The notes beneath the pieces were generated by a model. It made no database searches. It was not told where the DNA came from and saw nothing but the letters and a program-made list of their open reading frames with translations. 64,000 nt of DNA from Beijerinckiaceae bacterium (GTDB lineage: Bacteria > Pseudomonadota > Alphaproteobacteria > Rhizobiales > Beijerinckiaceae). The translations under genes were made by a program, and so were the position numbers. Location: the NCBI GenBank assembly GCA_947474545.1, contig CANJJI010000004.1, positions 1 to 64,000 on the forward strand. Direction: 5' to 3'. Below, piece by piece: positions 63,031 to 64,000 of this stretch; positions within the stretch are counted from its first letter, which is position 1; each line of letters starts with the position of its first letter.

Positions 63031-64000
63031 TCAAACCGCCTTCTTCAACTCCGCAACAATCGCATCGCCCATCTGCTGGGTTGAAACGCTTGACGCCGCA
63101 TCGCCCTTGATATCCGCAGTGCGAAGGCCAGCCGCCAGCGTATCGGCAATGGCTTTCTCGATCATGTCTGCGGCATTGCCCAGATTGAACGAATAGCGCA
63201 GCGCCATGGCGAAGGAGGCGATCATGGCTATCGGGTTGGCGATGCCCTGGCCGGCGATGTCGGGCGCTGAGCCATGCACGGGCTCGAAAAGCGCTTTGCG
63301 TTTGTCGGTCTTCTTGTCAGTGTCGCCGAGGGAGGCCGATGGCAGCATGCCCAGGGACCCCGTCAGCATGGATGCGATATCCGAGAGCATGTCGCCGAAC
63401 AGGTTGTCGGTGACGATCACATCGAACTGCTTGGGCCAGCGCACCAATTGCATGCCCAGAGAATCCGCGAGCTGATGTTCCAATGTCACATCAGCATATT
63501 CGCGCTTGTGCAGGGCGCTGATGACTTCGTGCCACAAAACGCCTGACTTCATCACATTGCGCTTGTCGGATGACGTCACCTTGTTGTTGCGCTTGCGCGC
63601 CAATTCAAACGCAACACGGCCGATGCGCTCGATTTCGTAGGTGTCATAAACCTGCGTGTCGATGCCGCGCTTCTGGCCATTGCCGAGGTCGATGATCTGC
63701 TTGGGCTCGCCGAAATAGACGCCGCCCGTCAGTTCGCGCACGATCATGATGTCGAGGCCGTCGATGATCTCCTTCTTGAGCGAGGAGGCATCGGCCAGCG
63801 CCGGATAGCAGAGCGCAGGGCGCAGGTTGGCGAACAGGGCCAGATCCTTGCGCAGGCGCAGTAGACCCGCTTCCGGGCGCACATCATAGGGAACCGCGTC
63901 CCATTTGGGGCCACCAACTGCGCCGAACAGCACGGCGTCTGCGGCATTGGCGAGCTTCATGTGGTCTTCGCTGATGGACTGGCCGTGCGCGTCATAGGCT
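63031..64000 (-). CDS. leuB: 3-isopropylmalate dehydrogenase (5' end cut by window)
   Basis: The C-terminal 323 residues of LeuB, which oxidises and decarboxylates 3-isopropylmalate in leucine synthesis. [60 protein letters not shown] and [16 protein letters not shown] are diagnostic. The frame stays open through the window edge and continues with [12 protein letters not shown]; an internal Met at 63960 is not the start. Convergent with the dioxygenase beta gene. Confidence 0.97.
   Translation of the reverse strand, partial: AYDAHGQSISEDHMKLANAADAVLFGAVGGPKWDAVPYDVRPEAGLLRLRKDLALFANLRPALCYPALADASSLKKEIIDGLDIMIVRELTGGVYFGEPKQIIDLGNGQKRGIDTQVYDTYEIERIGRVAFELARKRNNKVTSSDKRNVMKSGVLWHEVISALHKREYADVTLEHQLADSLGMQLVRWPKQFDVIVTDNLFGDMLSDIASMLTGSLGMLPSASLGDTDKKTDKRKALFEPVHGSAPDIAGQGIANPIAMIASFAMALRYSFNLGNAADMIEKAIADTLAAGLRTADIKGDAASSVSTQQMGDAIVAELKKAV

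Overview
This window looks like chromosome from an alphaproteobacterium of the order Hyphomicrobiales, probably near Xanthobacteraceae or Nitrobacteraceae. The reasons are moderately high GC, the set of housekeeping blocks (rph-rdgB, ffh-rpsP-rimM, dapF-mtaB, ftsY-ispZ, ccmABCDG, acnA, asd, leuB), many Bug/TctC-type binding proteins, and interspersed GTCATCCCGG palindromic elements. The lineage is my inference from gene content; no marker gene was compared. I saw no tRNA, rRNA, CRISPR array or replication origin.

Layout. 1-3039: debris, made of a transposase 3' end, the tail of a DUF1839-like gene, and a family 2 glycoside hydrolase gene broken by one in-frame TAA. 3193-8346: a minus-strand set (SDR, flavin monooxygenase, alpha/beta hydrolase, SDR) divergent from a phthalate-type Rieske oxygenase. 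8411-9785: rph-rdgB, followed by a membrane TPR protein. 11727-21517: an eight-gene minus-strand catabolic cluster (SDR, MetE-like protein, FAD hydroxylase, FMN/[3Fe-4S] glutamate-synthase-like protein, Rieske oxygenase, class II aldolase-fold protein, acyl-CoA dehydrogenase, Bug protein). 21711-24426: rimM, rpsP and ffh. 24683-38657: a secreted hydrolase, two small proteins, a Bug protein, a MacAB-like exporter, a second FAD hydroxylase, a CYTH-CHAD protein, a dihydroxyphthalate-decarboxylase-like protein, an epimerase-like protein, another Bug protein and an SDR.

38770-55130 is mainly housekeeping: dapF-mtaB-tauE, an RluA-type enzyme, ftsY, ispZ, a cytochrome c maturation locus split by an M48 protease gene and a fourth Bug gene, and acnA. 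55409-64000 holds a second MetE-like gene divergent from a DOPA-dioxygenase-like gene, a VapBC-type module, asd, two secreted or membrane hypotheticals, a two-subunit Rieske dioxygenase bracketed by palindromic elements, and the 3' part of leuB.

How it works together. The accessory genes read as uptake and oxidation of aromatic acids: binding proteins capture carboxylates, Rieske and FAD oxygenases hydroxylate or demethylate the ring, decarboxylase or aldolase-fold proteins process the products, and SDR and acyl-CoA dehydrogenase enzymes carry out redox steps. Several families occur as paralogous pairs. Substrates cannot be named from sequence. The accessory genes sit between, and in places inside, conserved housekeeping operons, which suggests repeated insertion or rearrangement.
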